From Thysanoteuthis rhombus (lineage: Eukaryota; Mollusca; Cephalopoda; Oegopsida; Thysanoteuthidae): DNA of 64,000 bases. Each line of letters begins with the position of its first letter. Position 1 is the stretch's first letter. The stretch spans positions 50,568,311 through 50,632,310 of the forward strand of contig OY735224.1 in the NCBI GenBank assembly GCA_963457665.1, read 5' to 3'. Below, in pieces: positions 1 through 15,900 of this stretch. A model generated the notes under the pieces. That model made no database searches, had not been told where the DNA came from, and was given only the letters and a program-made list of their open reading frames with translations. Both the position numbers and the translations under genes were made by a program.

Positions 1-370
1 AAAACATTCGTTTTCAAAATTGAAATTAGGCTAGGTTTTAATACTCACTCATATACTATCACTACATGCAAGAAAAGTATTAAAGACCTTTGAAACATTG
101 GTTCCTAATCTAAAAAGGCTCTGTTTATACCTTGTAAGGCTTGGTTTGGACATTTTGAAAATTCAAATATGTGTTATAACAGCATCGTAAAAATTTCATG
201 AAAAACATTGGAAACATTGGTTTCAAAGCTGAAAATGCTTTATTCATACCCTTTTAGGCTTTGTTTATGGTCACTTTGATATTTCAATAATATATTTTGA
301 CTACATTCAGACAAATTGATGAGAAACCTCTAAAACATAGTTTTCAAACCTTGGAAGGCTTGGCTTGGTT
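1..370. repeat. Diverged edge monomers of the Sat109/Sat102 family
   Basis: About three degenerate monomers precede the homogeneous array. They carry the family landmarks in order: a tacatgcaagaaaa-like block, 'cctttgaaacattgg', 'aaaaggctctgtttatacc', 'aggcttggttt' and 'gaaaattcaa'. They differ from the Sat109 consensus at many positions and vary in length, as expected for the eroded edge of a tandem array. No coding potential was seen. Confidence 0.75.
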
Positions 371-3300
371 TTGACACATATTTATCTATTATTACTTCAT
401 TCAAGTAAATTGTTTGAAACTTCGAAAATATAGGTTTCAAAGCTAGAAAGGCCCTTTTTATACCCTTTAAGTTATGGTTTGGACACATATTCATTTGTTA
501 TTACTTCATTGAAGTAAATTGTTTGAAACTTCAAAAATATGGGTTTCAAAGCTAAAAAGGCTCTTTTTACACCCTTTCAGTTATGGTTTTGACACATATT
601 CATCTATTATTACTTCATTGAAGTAAATTGTTTCAAACTTCAAATATATGGGTTTCAAAGCTAGAAAGGCTCTTTTTAATACCCTTTCAGTTATGGTTTT
701 GACACATCTTAATCTATTATTACTTCATTGAAGTAAATTGTTTGAAACTTCAAAAATATGGGTTTCAAAGCTAGAAAGGCTCTTTTTGATACTCTTTCAG
801 TTATGGTTTTGACACATATTAATCTATTATTACTTCATTGAAGTAAATTGTTTGAAACTTCAAAATTATGGGTTTCAAAGCTAGAAAAGCTCTTTTAATA
901 CCCTTTCAGTTATGGTTTTGACACATATTCATCTATTATTACTTCATTGAAGTAAATTGTTTGAAACTTCAACAATATGGGTTTCAAAGCTAGAAAGGCT
1001 TTTTTTAATACCCTTTCAGTTATGGTTTTGACACATATTCATCTATTATCACTTCATTGGAGTAAATTGTTTGAAACTTCAAAAATATGGGTTTCAAAAC
1101 TAGAAAGGCTCTTTTTACACCCTTTCAGTTATGGTTTTGACACATATTCGTCTATTATTACTTCATTGAAGTAAATTGTTTGAAACTTCAAAAATATGGG
1201 TTTCAAAGCTAGAAAGGCTCTTTTTACACCCTTTCAGTTATGGTTTTGACACATATTCATCTATTATTACTTCACTGAAGTAAATTGTTTGAAACTTCAA
1301 AATTATGGGTTTCAAAGCTAGAAAAGCTCTTTTTAATACCCTTTCAGTTATGGTTTCGACACATATTCATCTATTATTCCTTCATTGAAGTAAATTGTTT
1401 GAAACTTCAACAATATGGGTTTCAAAGCTAAAAAAGCTCTTTTTAATACCCTTTCAGTTATGGTTTGGACACATATTCATCTATTATTATTTCATTGAAG
1501 TAAATTGTTTGAAACTTCAAATATATGGGTTTCAAAGCTAGAAAGGCTCTTTTTATACCCTTTCAGTTATGGTTTTGACACATATTCATCTATTATTACT
1601 TCATTCAAGTAAATTGTTTGAAAATTCAAAAATTTGGGTTTCAAAGCTAGAAAGGCTCTTTTTATACCCTTTCAGTTATGGTTTTGACACATATTAATCT
1701 ATAATTACTTCATTCAAGTAAATTGTTTGAAAATTCAAAAATATGGGTTTCAAAGCTAGAAAGGTTCTTTTTAATACTCTTTCAGTCATGGTTTTGACAC
1801 ATATTCATTTATTATTACTTCATTGAAGTAAATTGTTTGAAACTTCAAAGATATGGGTTTTGAAGCTAGAAAGGGTCTTTTTATACCCTTTCAGTTATGG
1901 TTTATACACATATTCATCTATTATTACTTCATTGAAGTAAATTGTTTGAAACTTCAAAAATATTGTTTCAAAGCTAGAAAAGCTCTTTTTAAAACCCTTT
2001 AACTTATGGTTTTGACACGTATTCAACTATTATTATTTCATTGAAGTAAATTGTTTGAACCTTCAAAAATATGGTTTTCAAAGCTAGAAAAGCTCGTTTT
2101 AATACCCTTCCAGTTATGGTTTTGACACATATTCATCTATTATTACTTCAGTTATGGTTTTGACACATATTTATCTATTATTACTTCATTGAAGTAAATT
2201 GTTTGAAACTTCAAAAATATGTGTTTCAAAGCTAGAAAGGCTTTTTTTTATACCCTTTCTGTTACGGTTTTGACACATATTAATCTATTATTACTTCATT
2301 GAAGTAAATTGTTTGAATCTTCAAAAATATGGATTTCAAAGCTAGAAAGGCTCTTTTTATACCCTTTCAGTTATGGTATTGACACATATTCATCTATTAT
2401 TACTTCATTGAAGTAAATTGTTTGAAACTTCAAAGATATGGGTTTTGAAGCTAGAAAGGGTCTTTTTATACCCTTTCTGTTACGGTTTTGACACATATTC
2501 ATCTATTATTACTTCATTGAAGTAAATTGTTTGAATCTTCAAAAATATGGATTTCAAAGCTAGAAAGGCTCTTTCTATACCGTTTCAGTTATGGTATTGA
2601 CACATATTCATTTATTATTACTTCATTGAAGTAAATTGTTTGAATCTTCAAAAATATGGGTTTCAAAGATAGAAAAGCTCTTTTTATACCCTTTCAGTTA
2701 TGGTTTTGACACATCTTAATCTATTATTACTTCATTGAAGTAAATTGTTTGAAACTTCAACAATATGGGTTTCAAAGCTAAAAAAGCTCTTTTTAATACC
2801 CTTTCAGTTATGGTTTGGACACATATTCATCTATTATTATTTCATTGAAGTAAATTGTTTGAAACTTCAAATATATGGGTTTCAAAGCTAGAAAGGCTCT
2901 TTTTATACCCTTTCAGTTATGGTTTTGACACATATTCATCTATTATTACTTCATTGAAGTAAATTGTTTGAAAATTCAAAAATTTGGGTTTCAAAGCTAG
3001 AAAGGCTCTTTTTATACCCTTTCAGTTATGGTTTTGACACATATTCGTCTATTATTACTTCATTGAAGTAAATTGTTTGAAACTTCAAAAATATGGGTTT
3101 CAAAGCTAGAAAGGCTCTTTTTACACCCTTTCAGTTATGGTTTTGACACATATTCATCTATTATTACTTCACTGAAGTAAATTGTTTGAAACTTCAAAAT
3201 TATGGGTTTCAAAGCTAGAAAAGCTTTTTTTAATACCCTTTCAGTTATGGTTTTGACACATATTCATCTATTATTACTTCATTGAAGTATATTGTTTGAA

Positions 3301-4619
3301 ACTTAAAAAATATGGGTTTCAAAGCTAGAAAGGCTCTTTTTTTATACCCTTTCAGTTATGGTTTTGACACATATTCATCTATTATTACTTCATTGAAGTA
3401 AATTGTTTGAAACTTCAAAAATATGTCTTTTAAAGCTAGAAAGGCTTTTTTAATACCCTTTCAGTTATGGTTTTGACACATATTAATCTATTATTACTTC
3501 ATTGAAGTAAATTGTTTGAAACTTCAAATATATGGGTTTCAAAGCTAGAAAGGCTCTTTTTATACCCTTCCAGTTATGGTTTAGACACATATTCATCTAT
3601 TATTACTTCATTGAAGTAAATTGTTTGAAACTTCAAATATATGGGTTTCAAAGCTAGAAAGGCCCTTTTTATTCCCTTTCAGTTATGGTTTTGACACATA
3701 TTCATTTATTATTACTTCATTCAAGTAAATCGTTTGAAAATTCAAAAATATGGGTTTCAAAGCTAAAAAGGCTCTTTTTAAACCCTTTCAGTTATGGTTT
3801 TGACACTTATTCATCTATTATTACTTCATTGAAGCAAATTGTTCGAAAATTCAAAGATATGGTGTTCAATGCTAGAAAGGCTCTTTTTGTACCCTTTCGG
3901 TTATGGTTTCGACACATATTCATCTATTATTATTTCATTGAAGTAAATTGTTTGAAAGTTCAAAAATATGGGTTTCAAAGCTAGAAAGGCTTTTTTTTAT
4001 ACCCTTTCAATTATGGTTTTGACACATATTCATCTATTATTACTTCATTGAAGTAAATTGTTTGAAACTTCAACAATATGGGTTTCAAAGCTAGAAAGGC
4101 TCTTTTTATACCCTTTCAGTTATGGTTTGGACACATATTCATCTATTATTACTTCATTGAAGTAAATTGTTTGAAACTTCAAAAATATGGATTTCAAAGC
4201 TAGAAAGGCTCTTTCTATACCCTTTCAGTTATGGTATTGACACATATCCATCTATTATTACTTCATTGAAGTAAATTGTTTGAAACTTCAAAAATATGGA
4301 TTTCAAAGCTAGAAAGGCTCTTTCTATACCCTTTCAGTTATGGTATTGACACATATCCATCTATTATTACTTCATTGAAGTAAATTGTTTGAAACTTCAA
4401 AAATATGGGTTTCAAAGATAGAAAGGCTCTTTTTATACCCTTTCAGTTATGGTTTTGACACATATTTATCTATTATTACTTCATTCAAGTAAATTGTTTG
4501 AAACTTCAAAAATATGTGTTTCAAAGCTAGAAAGGCTTTTTTTTATACCCTTTCAGTTATGGTTTTGACACATATCCATCTATTATTACTTCATAGAAGT
4601 CAATTGTTTGAAACTTCAA

Positions 4620-6347
4620 ATATATGGGTTTCAAAGCTAGAAAAGCTCTTTTTATACACATTCAGTAATGGTTTTGACACATATTCATCTATTATTACTT
4701 CGTTCAAGTAAATTGTTCGAAACTCCAAATATATAGGTTTCAAAGCTAGAAAGGCTTTTTTATAACCTTTCAGTTATGGTTTTGACACATATTCATATAT
4801 TATTATTTCATTGAAGTAAATTGTTTGAAACTTCCAAAATATGGGTTTCAAAGCTACAAAGGCTCTTTTTATACCCTTTCAGTTATGGTTTTGACACATA
4901 TTCATCTATTATTACTTCATTCAAGTAAATTGTTTGAAAATTCAAAAATATGGGTTTCAAAGCTAGAAAGGCTCTTTTTTTATACCCATTCAGTAATGGT
5001 TTTGACACATATTCATTTATTATTACTTCATTGAAGTAAATTGTTTCAAACTTCAAAAATATGGGTTTCAAAGCTAGAAGGTCTTTTTTTAATACCCTTT
5101 CAGTTATGGTATTGACACATATTCATCTATTATTACTTCATTGAAGTAAATTGTTTGAAACTTCAAATATATGGGTTTAAATCTAGAAAAGCTCTTTTTA
5201 ATACCCTTTCAGTTATGGTATTGACACATATTCATCTATTATTATTTCATTGAAGTAAATTGTTTGAAACTTTAAAAATATGGATTTCAAAGCTAGAAAG
5301 GCTCTTTCTATAGCCTTTCAGTTATGGTATTGACACATATCCATGTATTATTACTTCATTCAAGTAAATTGTTTGAAACTTCAAAAATATGGGTTTCAAA
5401 GCTAGAAAGGCTCTTTTTATACCCTTTCAGTTATGGTTTTGACACATATTCATCTATTATTACTTCATTGAAATAAATTGTTTGAAACATCAAAAATATG
5501 TGTTTCAAAGCTAGAAAGGCTCTTTTTATACCCTTTCAGTTATGGTTTTGACACATATTCATCTATTATTACTTCATTGAAGTAAATTGTTTGAAACTTC
5601 AAATATATGGGTTTCAAAGCTAGAAAGGCCCTTTTTATTCCCTTTCAGTTATGGTTTTGACACATATTCATTTATTATTACTTCATTCAAGTAAATCGTT
5701 TGAAAATTCAAAAATATGGGTTTCAAAGCTAGAAAGGCTCTTTTTATACCCTTTCAGTTATGGTTTTGACACTTATTCATCTATTATTACTTCATTGAAG
5801 TAAATTGTTCGAAAATTCAAAGGTATGGGGTTCAATGCTAGAAAGGCTCTTTTTATACCCTTTCAGTTATGGTTTTGACACATATTCATCTATTATTACT
5901 TCATTGAAGTAAATTGTTCGAAACTTCAAATATATGGGTTTCAAAGCTAGAAAAGCTCTTTTTATACACATTCAGTAATGGTTTTGACACATATTCATCT
6001 ATTATTACTTCGTTCAAGTAAATTGTTCGAAACTCCAAATATATAGGTTTCAAAGCTAGAAAGGCTTTTTTATAACCTTTCAGTTATGGTTTGGACACAT
6101 ATTCATATATTATTATTTCATTGAAGTAAATTGTTTGAAACTTCCAAAATATGGGTTTCAAAGCTACAAAGGCTCTTTTTATACCCTTTCAGTTATGGTT
6201 TTGACACATATCCATGTATTATTACTTCATTCAAGTAAATTGTTTGAAAGTTCAAATATATGGGTTTCAAAGCTAGAAAGGCTCTTTTTATACCCTTTCA
6301 GTTATGGTTTTGACACATATTCATCTATTATTACTTCATTGAAGTAA
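4620..6347. repeat. Higher-order duplication in Sat109 (offset 1,310 bp, 12 monomers)
   Basis: A run of distinctive monomers at about 4620-4880 ('cacattcagtaatgg', 'cttcgttcaag', 'aaactccaaatatatagg', 'cttccaaaatatg', 'agctacaaagg') recurs in the same order at about 5930-6190. The rare word 'cttcgttcaag' starts near 4700 and near 6010. The offset equals 12 monomers, which fits unequal exchange of a 12-mer block. Confidence 0.8.
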
Positions 6348-6359
6348 ATTGTTTGAAAC

Positions 6360-9300
6360 TTCAAAAATATGGGTTTTAAAGCTAGAAAGGCTTTTTTTAA
6401 TACCCTTTCAGTTATGGTTTTGACACATATTCATCTATTATTACTTCATTGAAGTAAATTGTTTGAAAGTTCAAATATATGGGTTTCAAAGCTAGAAAGG
6501 TTCTTTTTATACCCATTCAGTAATGGTTTTGACACGTATTCATTTATTATTACTTCATTGAAGTAAATTGTTTGAAAATTCAAAGATATGGGTTTCAAAG
6601 CTAGAAAAACTCTTTTTATACCCTTTCTGTTATTGTTTTGACACGTATTCATTTATTATTACTTCATTGAAGTAAATTGTTTGAAACTTCAAAAATATGG
6701 GTTTCAAAGCTAGAAATGCTCTTTTTATACCCATTCAGTAATGGTTTTGACACATATTCATTTATCATTACTTCATTCAAGTAAATTGCTTGAAACTTCA
6801 AAAATATGGGTTTCAAAGCTAGAAAAGCTCTTTGTATACCCTTTCAGTTATGGTTTTGACACATATTCATTTATTATTACTTCATTGAAGTAAATTGTTT
6901 GAAACTTCAAAAATATGGGTTTCAAAGCTAGAAAGGCTCTTTTTATACCTTTTCAGTTATTGTTTTGACACATATTCATCTATTATTACTTCATTGAAGT
7001 AAATTGTTTGAAACTTCAAATATATGGGTTTCAAAGCTAGAAAGGCTCTTTTTATACCTTTTCAGTTATGGTTTTGACACATATTCATCTATTATTACTT
7101 CATTGAAGTAAATTGTTTGAAACTTCAAAAATATGGGTTTCAAAGCTAGAAAGGCCCTTTTTATTCCCTTTCAGTTATGGTTTTGACACATATTCATTTA
7201 TTATTACTTCATTCAAGTAAATTGTCCGAAAATTCAAAGGTATGGGGTTCAATGCTAGAAAGGCTCTTTTTATACCCTTTCAGTTATGGTTTCGACACAT
7301 ATTCATCTATTATTATTTCATTGAAGTAAATTGTTTGAAACTTCAAAAATATTGGTTTCAAAGCTAGAAAAGCTCTTTTTAATACCCTTTCAATTATGGT
7401 TTTGACACATATTCATCTATTATTACTTCATTCAAGTCAATTGTTTTAAACTTCAACAATTGGGTTTCAAAGCTAGAAAGGCTCTTTTTATACCTTTCAG
7501 TTATGGTTTTGACACATATTCATCTATTATTACTTCATTGAAGTCAATTGTTTGAAACTTCAAATATATGGGTTTAAATCTAGAAAAGCTCTTTTCAATA
7601 CTCTTTCAGTTGTGGTTTTGTCACATATTCATCTAATATCACTTCATTGAAGTAAATTGTTTGAAACTTCAAAAATATGGGTTTCAAAGCTAGTAAAAGC
7701 ACTTTTTATACCCTTTCAGTTATGGTTTTGACACTTATTCATCTATTATTATTTCATTGAAGTAAATTGTTCGAAAATTCAAAGTTATGGAGTTCAATGC
7801 TAGAAATGCTCTTTTTATACCCTTTCAGTTATGGTTTCAACACATATTCATGTATTATTATTTCATTCAAGTATATTGTTTGAAACTTCGAAAATATGGG
7901 TTTCAAAGCTACAAAGGCTCTTTTTATAACCTTTCAGTTATGGTTTTGACACATATTCATATATTATTATTTCATTGAAGTAAATTGTTTGAAACTTCCA
8001 AAATATGGGTTTCAAAGCTACAAAGGCTCTTTTTATACCCTTTCAGTTATGGTTTTGACACATATTCATCTATTATTACTTCATTGAAGTAAATTGTTTG
8101 AAACTTCAAAAATATGGGTTTCAAAGCTAGAAAGGCTTTTTTTAATACCCTTTCAGTTATGGTTTTGACACATATTCATCTATTATTACTTCATTGAAGT
8201 AAATTGTTTGAAAGTTCAAATATATGGGTTTCAAAGCTAGAAAGGTTCTTTTTATACCCATTCAGTAATGGTTTTGACACGTATTCATTTATTATTACTT
8301 CATTGAAGTAAATTGTTTGAAAATTCAAAGATATGGGTTTCAAAGCTAGAAAAACTCTTTTTATACCCTTTCAGTTATTGTTTTGACACGTATTCATTTA
8401 TTATTACTTCATTGAAGTAAATTGTTTGAAACTTCAAAAATATGGGTTTCAAAGCTAGAAATGCTCTTTTTATACCCATTCAGTAATGGTTTTGACACAT
8501 ATTCATTTATCATTACTTCATTCAAGTAAATTGTTTGAAAATTCAAAGATATGGGTTTTAAAGTTAGAAAGACTCTTTTTATACCCATTCAGTAATGGTT
8601 TTGACACATATTCATTTATCATTACTTCATTGAAGTAAATTGTTTGAAACTTCAAAAATATGGGTTTCAAAGCTAGAAAGGCTCTTTTTATACCTTTTCA
8701 GTTATTGTTTTGACACATATTCATCTATTATTACTTCATTGAAGTAAATTGTTTGAAAGTTCAAAAATATGGGTTTCAAAGCTAGAAAGGCTCTTTTTAT
8801 ACCTTTTCAGTTATGGTTTTGACACATATTCATCTATTATTACTTCATTGAAGTAAATTGTTTGAAACTTCAAAAATATGGGTTTCAAAGCTAGAAAGGC
8901 TCTTTTTATACCTTTTCAGTTATTGTTTTGACACATATTCATCTATTATTACTTCATTGAAGTAAATTGTTTGAAACTTCAAATATATGGGTTTCAAAGC
9001 TAGAAAGGCTCTTTTTATACCTTTTCAGTTATGGTTTTGACACATATTCATCTATTATTACTTCATTGAAGTAAATTGTTTGAAACTTCAAAAATATGGG
9101 TTTCAAAGCTAGAAAGGCCCTTTTTATTCCCTTTCAGTTATGGTTTTGACACATATTCATTTATTATTACTTCATTCAAGTAAATTGTTTGAAACTTCAA
9201 AAATATGGGTTTCAAAGCTAAAAAGGCTCTTTTTAAACCCTTTCAGTTATGGTTTTGACACTTATTCATCTATTATTACTTCATTGAAGTAAATTGTTCG

Positions 9301-9970
9301 AAAATTCAAAGGTGTGGGGTTCAATGCTAGAAAGGCTCTTTTTATACCCTTTCAGTTATGGTTTCGACACATATTCATCTATTATTATTTCATTGAAGTA
9401 AATTGTTTGAAACTTCAAAAATATTGGTTTCAAAGCTAGAAAAGCTCTTTTTAATACCCTTTCAATTATGGTTTTGACACATATTCATCTATTATTACTT
9501 CATTCAAGTCAATTGTTTTAAACTTCAACAATTGGGTTTCAAAGCTAGAAAGGCTCTTTTTATACCTTTCAGTTATGGTTTTGACACATATTCATCTATT
9601 ATTACTTCATTGAAGTCAATTGTTTGAAACTTCAAATAAATGGGTTTAAATCTAGAAAAGCTCTTTTCAATACTCTTTCAGTTGTGGTTTTGTCACATAT
9701 TCATCTAATATCACTTCATTGAAGTAAATTGTTTGAAACTTCAAAAATATGGGTTTCAAAGCTAGTAAAAGCACTTTTTATACCCTTTCAGTTATGGTTT
9801 TGACACTTATTCATCTATTATTATTTCATTGAAGTAAATTGTTCGAAAATTCAAAGTTATGGAGTTCAATGCTAGAAATGCTCTTTTTATACCCTTTCAG
9901 TTATGGTTTCAACACATATTCATGTATTATTATTTCATTCAAGTATATTGTTTGAAACTTCGAAAATATT
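6360..9970. repeat. Segmental duplication inside Sat109 with a 3-monomer length difference
   Basis: Variant monomers at about 6480-6800 ('cattcagtaatgg' with 'gacacgtattc') recur at about 8220-8540, offset 1,745 bp (16 monomers). Variants further right ('aattgttttaaacttcaac' near 7439, and a 'tatggagttcaatgctag' monomer near 7787) recur at an offset of 2,072 bp (19 monomers, near 9511 and 9860). The change of offset by 327 bp means the second copy gained, or the first lost, exactly three monomers around 8640-8970. Confidence 0.75.
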
Positions 9971-12900
9971 GGTTTCAAAGCTAAAAAGGCTCTTTTTTTT
10001 TTATAATACCCTTTCAGTTATTCTTTTGACACATATTCATCTATTATTACTTCATTGAAGTAAATTGTTTGAAAGATCAAATATATGGGTTTCAAAGCTA
10101 GGAAGGCTCTTTTTATACCCTTTCATTTATGGTTTATACATATATTTTTCTATTATTACTTCATTGAAGTAAATTGTTTGAAACTTCAAATATATGGGTT
10201 TCAAAGCTAGAAAGGCTCTTTTTATTCCCTTTCAGTTATGGTTTTGACACATATTCATTTATTATTACTTCATTCAAGTAAATTGTTTGAAACTTCAAAA
10301 ATATGGGTTTTAAAGCTAGAAAGGCTCTTTTTAATACCCTTTCAGTTATGGTTTTGACACATATTCATTTATTATTACTTCATTGAAGTAAATTGTTTGA
10401 AACTTCAAAAATATGGGTTTCAAAGCTAGAAAAGCTCTTTTTATACCCTCTCAGTTATGGTTTCGACACATATTCATCTATTATTACTTCATTGAAGTAA
10501 ATTGTTTGGAACTTCAAATATATGTGTTTCAAAGCTAGAAAAGCTCTTTTTAATACCCTTTCAGTTATGGTTTGGACACATATTCATCTATTATTACTTC
10601 ATTGGAGTAAATTGTTTGAAACTTCAAAAATATGGATTTCAAAGCTAGAAAGGCTCTTTTTATACCCTTTCAGTAAAGGTTTTGACACATATTCATTTAT
10701 TATTACTTCATTAAAGTAAATTGTTTGAAACTTCAAATATATGGGTTTCAAAGCTAGAAAAGCTCTTTATATACCCTTTCAGTTATGGTTTATACACATA
10801 TTCATCTATTATTACTTCATTCAAGTAAATTGTTTGAAACTTCAAAAATATGGGTTTCAAAGCTAGAAAGGCTCTTTTTGTACCCCTTCAGTTATGGTTT
10901 TGACACATATTCATTTATTATTACTTCATTGAAGTATATTGTTTGAAACTTCGAAAATATTGGTTTCAAAGCTAGAAAGGCTCTATTTATACCATTTCAG
11001 TTGTGGTTTTGACACATATTCATCTATTATTACTTCATTGGAGTAAATTGTTTGAAACTTCAAAAATATGTGTTTCAAAGCTAGAAAGGCTCTTTTATAA
11101 TACCGTTTCAGTCATGGTTTTGACACATATTCATCTATCATTACTTCATTCTAGTAAATTGTTTAAAACTTTGAAAATATGGGTTTCAAAGTTAGAATGG
11201 CTCTTTTTAATACCCTTTCAGTTATGGTTTTGACACATATTCATCGATTATTACTTCATTGAAATAAATTGTTTGAAACATCAAAAATATGTGTTTCAAA
11301 GCTAGAAAGGCTCTTTTTATACCCTTTCAGTTATGGTTTTGACACATATTCATCTATTATTACTTCATTGAAGTAAATTGTTTGAAACTTCAAATATATG
11401 GGTTTCAAAGCTAGAAAGGCCCTTTTTATTCCCTTTCAGTTATGGTTTTGACACATATTCATTTATTATTACTTCATTCAAGTAAATCGTTTGAAAATTC
11501 AAAAATATGGGTTTCAAAGCTAGAAAGGCTCTTTTTATACCCTTTCAGTTATGGTTTTGACACTTATTCATCTATTATTACTTCATTGAAGTAAATTGTT
11601 CGAAAATTCAAAGGTATGGGGTTCAATGCTAGAAAGGCTCTTTTTATACCCTTTCAGTTATGGTTTTGACACATATTCATCTATTATTACTTCATTGAAG
11701 TAAATTGTTTGAAACTTCAAATATATGGGTTTCAAAGCTAGAAAAGCTCTTTTTATACACATTCAGTAAAGGTTTTGACACATATTCATTTATTATTACT
11801 TCATTAAAGTAAATTGTTTGAAACTTCAAATCTATGGGTTTCAAAGCTAGAAAAGCTCTTTATATACCCTTTCAGTTATGGTTTTGACACATATTCATCT
11901 ATCATTACTTCATTCTAGTAAATTGTTTAAAACTTTGAAAATATGGGTTTCAAAGTTAGAATGGCTCTTTTTAATACCCTTTCAGTTATGGTTTTGACAC
12001 ATATTCATCGATTATTACTTCATTGAAGTATATTGTTTGAAACTTCAAATATATGGGTTTCAAAGCAAGAAAGGCTCTTTTTATACCCTTTCAGTTATGG
12101 TTTTGACACATATTCATTTATTATTACTTCATTGAAGTAAATTGTTTGAAAATTCAAAGATATGGGTTTCAAAGCTAGAAAGGCTCTTTTTAATACCCTT
12201 TCAGTTATGGTTTTGACACATATTCATATATTATTACTACATTCAAGTAAATTGTTTGAAACTTCAAAAATATGGGTTTCAAAGCTAGAAAGGCTCTTTT
12301 TATACCCTTTCAGTTATAGTTTTGACACATATTCTTTTATTATTACTTCATTGAAGTAAATTGTTTGAAACGTCAAAAATATGGGTTTTAAAGCTAGAAA
12401 GGCTCTTTTTATACCCTTTCAGTTATGGTTTTGACACTTATTCATCTATTTTTACTTCATTCAAGTAAATTGTTTGAAACTTCAAAAATATGGGTTTCAA
12501 AGCTAGAAAGGCTCTTTTTATACCCTTTCAGTTATGGTTTTGACACATATTCATCTATTATTACTTCATTGAAGTAAATTGTTTGAAACTTCAAATATAT
12601 GGGTTTCAAAGCTAGAAAGGCTCTTTTTAATACCGTTTCAGTTATGGTTTTGACACATATTCATCTATTATTATTTCATTGAATTACATTGTTTGAAACT
12701 TCAAAGATATGGATTTTAAAGCTAGAAAGGCTCTTTTTATACCTTTTCAGTTATGGTTTTGACACATATTCATCTATCATTACTTCATTGGAGTAAATTG
12801 TTTGAAACTTCAAAAATATGGGTTTCAAAGCTAGAAAGGCACTTTTTATACCCTTTCAGTTATGGTTTATACACATATTCATCTATTATTATTTCATTGA

Positions 12901-15900
12901 AGAAAATAGTTTGAAACTTCAAAAATATGGATTTCAAAGCAAGAAAGGCTCTTTTTATACCCTTTCAGTTATGGTTTTGACACATATTCATCTATTATTA
13001 TTCCATTGGAGTAAATTGTTTGAAACTTCAAAAATATGGGTTTCAGAGCTAGAAAGGCTCTTTTATAATACCATTTCAGTCATGGTTTTGACACATATTC
13101 ATCTATTATTACTTCATTGAAGTAAATTGTTTGAAACTTCAAAAATATGGGTTTCAAAGCTAGAAAGGCTCTTTTTATACCCTTTCAGTTATGGTTTTGA
13201 CACATATTCATCTATTATTATTTCATTGAAGTAAATTGTTTGAAACTTCAAAAATATTGGTTTCAAAGTTAGAAAGGCTCTTTTATAATACCGTTTCAGT
13301 CATGGTTTCGACACATATTCATCTATCATTTCTTCATTCAATTAAATTGTTTGAAACTTTAAAAATATGGGTTTCAGAGCTAGAAAGGCTCTTTTTATAC
13401 CCTTTCAATTATGGTTTTGACACATATTCATCTATTATTACTTCATTGAAGTAAATTGTTTGAAACTTCAAAAATATGATTTCAAAGCTAGAAAGTCTTT
13501 TTTTTATACCCTTTCAGTTATGGTTTTGACACATATTCATCTATTATTACTTCATTAAAGTAAATTGTTTGAAACTTCAAAAATATGATTTCAAAGCTAG
13601 AAAGGCTCTTTTTATACCCTTTCAGTTATGGTTTTGACACATATTCATTTATTATTACTTCAATCAAGTAAATTGTTTGAAACTTCAAAAATATGGGTTT
13701 CAAAGCTAGAAAGGCTCTTTTTATACCTTTTCAGTTATGGTATTGACACATATTCATTTATTATTACTTCATTGAAGTAAATTGTTTGAAACTTCAAAAA
13801 TATGGGTTTCAAAGCTAGAAAGGCTCTTTTTATACCCTTTCAGTTATGGTTTTGACACATATTCATTTATTATTACTTCATTGAAGTATATTGTTTGAAA
13901 CTTCAAAAATATGGGTTTCAAAGCTAGAAAGGCTATTTTTATACCCCTCCAGTTATGGTTTTAACACATATTCATCTATTATTACTTCATTCAAGTAAAT
14001 TGTTTGAATCTTCAAAAATATGGGTTTCAAAGCTAGAAAGGCTCTTTTTATACCCTTTCAGTTATGGTTTTGACACATATTCATCTATTATTATTTCATT
14101 GAAGTAAATTGTTTGAAACTTCAAAAATATGGATTTCAAAGCTAGAAAGACTCTTTTTATACCCTTTCAGTTATAGTTTTGACACATATTCATCTATTAT
14201 TACTTCATTGAAATAAATTGTTTGAAACTTCAAAAATATGGGTTTCAAAGCTAGAAAGGCTCTTTTTATACCCTTTCAGTTATGGTTTTGACACATATTC
14301 ATTTATTATTACTTCATTGAAATAAATTGTTTGAAACTTCAAAAATATGGGTTTCAAAGCTAGAAAGGCTCTTTTTATACCCTTTCAGTTATGGTTTTGA
14401 CACATATTCATTTATTATTACTTCATTGAAGTAAATTGTTTGAAACTTCCAAAATATGGGTTTCAAAGCTAGAAAGGCTCTTTTCATACCCTTTCAGTTA
14501 TGGTTTTGACACATATTCATTTCTTATTACTTCATTCAAGTAAATTGTTTGAAACTTCAAAAATATGGGTTTCAAAGCTAGAAAGGCTCTTTTTATACCC
14601 TTTCAGTTATGGTTTTGACACATATTCATTTATTATTACTTCATTCAAATATATTGTTTGAAACTTCAAAAATATGGGTTTCAAAGCTAGAAAGGCTCTT
14701 TTTATACCCTTTCAGTTATGGTTTTAACACATATTCATTTATTATTACTTCATTGAAGTAAATTGTTTGAAACTTCAAATATATGGGTTTCAAAGCTAGA
14801 AAGACTCTTTTTATACCCTTTCAGTTATGGTTTTGACACATATTCATTTATCATTACTTCATTCAAGTTTATTGTTTGAAACTTCAAAAATATGGGTTTC
14901 AAAGCTAGAAAGGCTCTTTTCATACCCTTTCAGTTATGGTTTTGACACATATTCATTTATTATTACTTCATTGAAGTAAATTGTTTGAAACTTCAAAAAT
15001 ATGGGTTTCAAAGCTAGAAAGGCTCTTTTTATACCCTTTCAGTTATGGTTTTGACACATATTCATTTATTATTACTTCATTCAAATATATTGTTTGAAAC
15101 TTCAAAAATATGGGTTTCAAAGCTAGAAAGGCTCTTTTTATACCCTTTCAGTTATGGTTTTAACACATATTCATCTATTATTACTTCATTCAAGTAAATT
15201 GTTTGAAACTTCAAAAATATGGGTTTCAAAGCTAGAAAGGCTCTTTTTATACCATTTCTGTTATGGTTTTGACACATATTCATCTATTATTACTTCATTC
15301 AAGTAAATTGTTTGAAACTTCCAAAATATGGGTTTCAAAGATAGAAAAGCTCTTTTTAATACCCTTTCAGTTATGGTTTTGACACATATTCAACTATTAT
15401 TACTTCATTCAAGTAAATTGTTTGAAACTTCAAAAATATGGATTTCAAAGCTAGAAAGGCTCTTTTTATACCCTTTCGGTTATGGTTTTGACACATATTC
15501 ATCTATTATTACTTCATTGAAGTAAATTGTTTGAAACTTCAAAAATATGATTTCAAAGCTAGAAAGGCTCTTTTTATACCCTTTCGGTTATGGTTTTGAC
15601 ACATATTAATCTATTATTACTTCATTGAAGTAAATTGTTTGAAACTTCAAAAATATGGGTTTCAAAGCTAGAAAGGCTCTTTTTATACCCTTTCAGTTAT
15701 GGTTTTAACACATATTCATCTATTATTACTTCATTCAAGTAAATTGTTTGAAACTTCAAAAATATGGGTTTCAAAGCTAGAAAGGCTCTTTTTATACCCT
15801 TTCTGTTATGGTTTTGACACATATTCATCTATTATTACTTCATTGAAGTAAATTGTTTGAAACTTCAAAAATATGATTTCAAAGCTAGAAAGGCTCTTTT